Origin: Lachnospiraceae bacterium
GTDB taxonomy: Bacteria; Bacillota_A; Clostridia; Lachnospirales; Lachnospiraceae
Assembly (NCBI GenBank): GCA_024691045.1
Contig: JAILOC010000072.1
Location: forward strand, 1 to 6,955
Reading direction: 5' to 3'
Length of the DNA stretch: 6,955 nucleotides
Position 1 is the stretch's first letter; each line of letters begins with the position of its first letter. The translations under genes and the position numbers were made by a program. The notes under the pieces are model-generated. The model made no database searches. It saw nothing but the letters and a program-made list of their open reading frames with translations, and was not told the DNA's origin. Shown here one piece after another: positions 5,906 to 6,955 of this stretch.

Positions 5906-6910
5906 ATGGCTTATATAGACAAGATAAAAGAAAGAGCAAAGATCGACAAGAAAACCATCGTCCTTCCTGAGAGCAATGACAAGAGAACACTTCTTGCCGC
6001 TGCCGAGATAATCAAGGAAGGCATTGCAAATATCATTATGGTCGGTAATGAAGAGAAGATCCGCGACGGTGCCGGATGGCTCGAGGTTGATCTTGATGAA
6101 GTTACCGTAATCGATCCCGAGACAACACCCAGGATGGAAGAATATATCAATCTTCTGTATGAGACGAGAAAGTCCAAGGGAATGACCATTGAGAAGGCGA
6201 CTGAGATCCTTCACAAGGATTATCTTACCTTCGGTATCATGATGGTCAAGAACAATGATGCGGACGGAATGGTTGCAGGTGCTTGCCACTCAACCGCTGA
6301 TACCTTAAGACCTGCTCTTCAGATTCTTAAGACAGCACCGGGTGTGAAGCTTGTTTCCGCTTTCTTCATCGTTGATACTGTCATGAAGGATATGGGAGAT
6401 AACGGAGCATTCATTTTCGCCGACTGCGGACTTAACCAGGATCCCAATGCCGAAGAGCTTGCCGCAATCGCCGATTCTTCGGCAAAGAGTTTCAAATCAC
6501 TCATCGGCCCCAAGCCTGTTATTGCAATGCTCAGCCATTCTTCCAAGGGTTCCGCTAAGCATCCTCTTGTAGATAAGGTTGTCGAAGCTACAAGGATCGC
6601 ACAGGAGCAGTATCCTCACCTTGTTATTGACGGAGAGCTTCAGACAGATGCCGCACTTGTTCCCCATGTTGCTAAGAATAAGGCTCCCGGCTCACCCGTT
6701 GCCGGCAAGGCTAACATCCTTATTTTCCCCAACCTTGATGCAGGTAACATCGGCTATAAGCTTGTCCAGCGTCTCGGCGGTGCGGAAGCTTACGGCCCCA
6801 TGCTTCAGGGTATTGCCAAACCCGTCAACGATCTTTCCCGCGGTTGTTCATGGGAAGACATCGTAGGTGTCGTTGCTCTTACGGCAGTACAGGCTCAGAT
6901 TTCTCAGTAA
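5906..6910 (+). CDS. pta: Phosphate acetyltransferase
   Basis: This 334-residue cytoplasmic enzyme has the short Pta form, a single PTA_PTB domain without the N-terminal DRTGG/AAA-like extension of enterobacterial Pta. It interconverts acetyl-CoA plus phosphate with acetyl-phosphate plus CoA; with acetate kinase this gives ATP and acetate in fermenters. Visible family blocks are IVLPESNDKRTL (18-29), GMVAGACHSTADTLRPAL (121-138), FADCGLNQDPNAEELAAIA (171-189), SHSSKGSAKHP (210-220), DGELQTDAALVP (242-253), FPNLDAGNIGYKLVQRLGG (274-292) and KPVNDLSRGC (305-314). Arg88, Arg135, Ser311, Arg312 and Asp318 correspond, by my alignment, to the known CoA-binding and catalytic residues of Methanosarcina Pta. 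AAGGAG at 5895-5900, five bases from the ATG, supports the start. It has its own promoter and is divergent from tmcAL. ackA is the expected downstream partner but lies outside the window if present. Confidence 0.96.
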   Translation: MAYIDKIKERAKIDKKTIVLPESNDKRTLLAAAEIIKEGIANIIMVGNEEKIRDGAGWLEVDLDEVTVIDPETTPRMEEYINLLYETRKSKGMTIEKATEILHKDYLTFGIMMVKNNDADGMVAGACHSTADTLRPALQILKTAPGVKLVSAFFIVDTVMKDMGDNGAFIFADCGLNQDPNAEELAAIADSSAKSFKSLIGPKPVIAMLSHSSKGSAKHPLVDKVVEATRIAQEQYPHLVIDGELQTDAALVPHVAKNKAPGSPVAGKANILIFPNLDAGNIGYKLVQRLGGAEAYGPMLQGIAKPVNDLSRGCSWEDIVGVVALTAVQAQISQ

Positions 6911-6917
6911 ATATATG

Positions 6918-6950
6918 CGCCGGGCCCGACACACTTGTTCGTGCCCGGCG
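6918..6950 (+). terminator. GC-rich hairpin after pta, possible terminator
   Basis: CGCCGGGC (6918-6925) and GCCCGGCG (6943-6950) form a perfect 8-bp stem. Inside it CGA (6927-6929) can pair with TCG (6939-6941). It begins seven bases after the pta stop. The window ends five bases past the stem (TGATC), so whether a T tract follows cannot be seen. It may be a terminator or an intercistronic hairpin before a downstream ackA. Confidence 0.5.
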
Positions 6951-6955
6951 TGATC

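Noticed and set aside
5741..6289. 182-residue minus-strand reading frame opposite pta
   Set aside because: It overlaps the conserved start of pta and its promoter, has no recognisable domain and looks like a shadow frame.

Overview
The window carries six protein-coding genes and looks like an ordinary chromosomal stretch of a Gram-positive anaerobe of the class Clostridia, most likely Lachnospiraceae or a relative. That placement is inferred from gene content (an FtsA-domain protein with a long C-terminal extension, a YycJ/WalJ-type hydrolase, the ACT plus DUF711 pair, TmcAL/YlbM and a short Pta), from strong AGGAG-type ribosome binding sites, and from the mix of AGA/AGG arginine codons with moderate GC. 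No phage, plasmid, insertion-sequence or CRISPR gene is visible, and no tRNA or rRNA was recognised.

Layout. Bases 1-4369 hold four plus-strand genes that read as one transcription unit whose promoter lies to the left of the window. They are an FtsA-like actin-fold protein (5' end cut off by the window), a WalJ/YycJ-like metallo-beta-lactamase-fold hydrolase that overlaps it by 4 bases, a 90-residue ACT-domain protein, and a DUF711/UPF0210 'PFL-like' protein of unknown function. Bases 4370-4449, between convergent genes, hold two 29-bp palindromes of one repeat family. The second is a perfect inverted repeat and probably serves as the terminator of the minus-strand gene. Bases 4450-5688 encode TmcAL on the minus strand. 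Bases 5689-5905 are a divergent AT-rich intergenic region with a strong promoter toward pta, a candidate opposing promoter that overlaps its -10 box, an 11-bp direct repeat and a 17-bp palindrome. Bases 5906-6910 encode phosphate acetyltransferase, followed by a GC-rich hairpin at the window's right edge.

How the genes fit together. The left unit joins a division-type actin homologue to a hydrolase whose relatives are tied to coordinating division with replication, followed by the widespread but functionally unassigned ACT-DUF711 pair. The right half pairs acetate metabolism (Pta, probably followed by AckA outside the window) with TmcAL, which consumes acetate and ATP to acetylate the wobble cytidine of elongator tRNA-Met. 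No wholly new multi-gene system is evident. The least explained parts are the paired palindromic repeats, the beta-grasp-like tail of the FtsA-like protein, the ACT-DUF711 pair, and the crowded tmcAL-pta control region.
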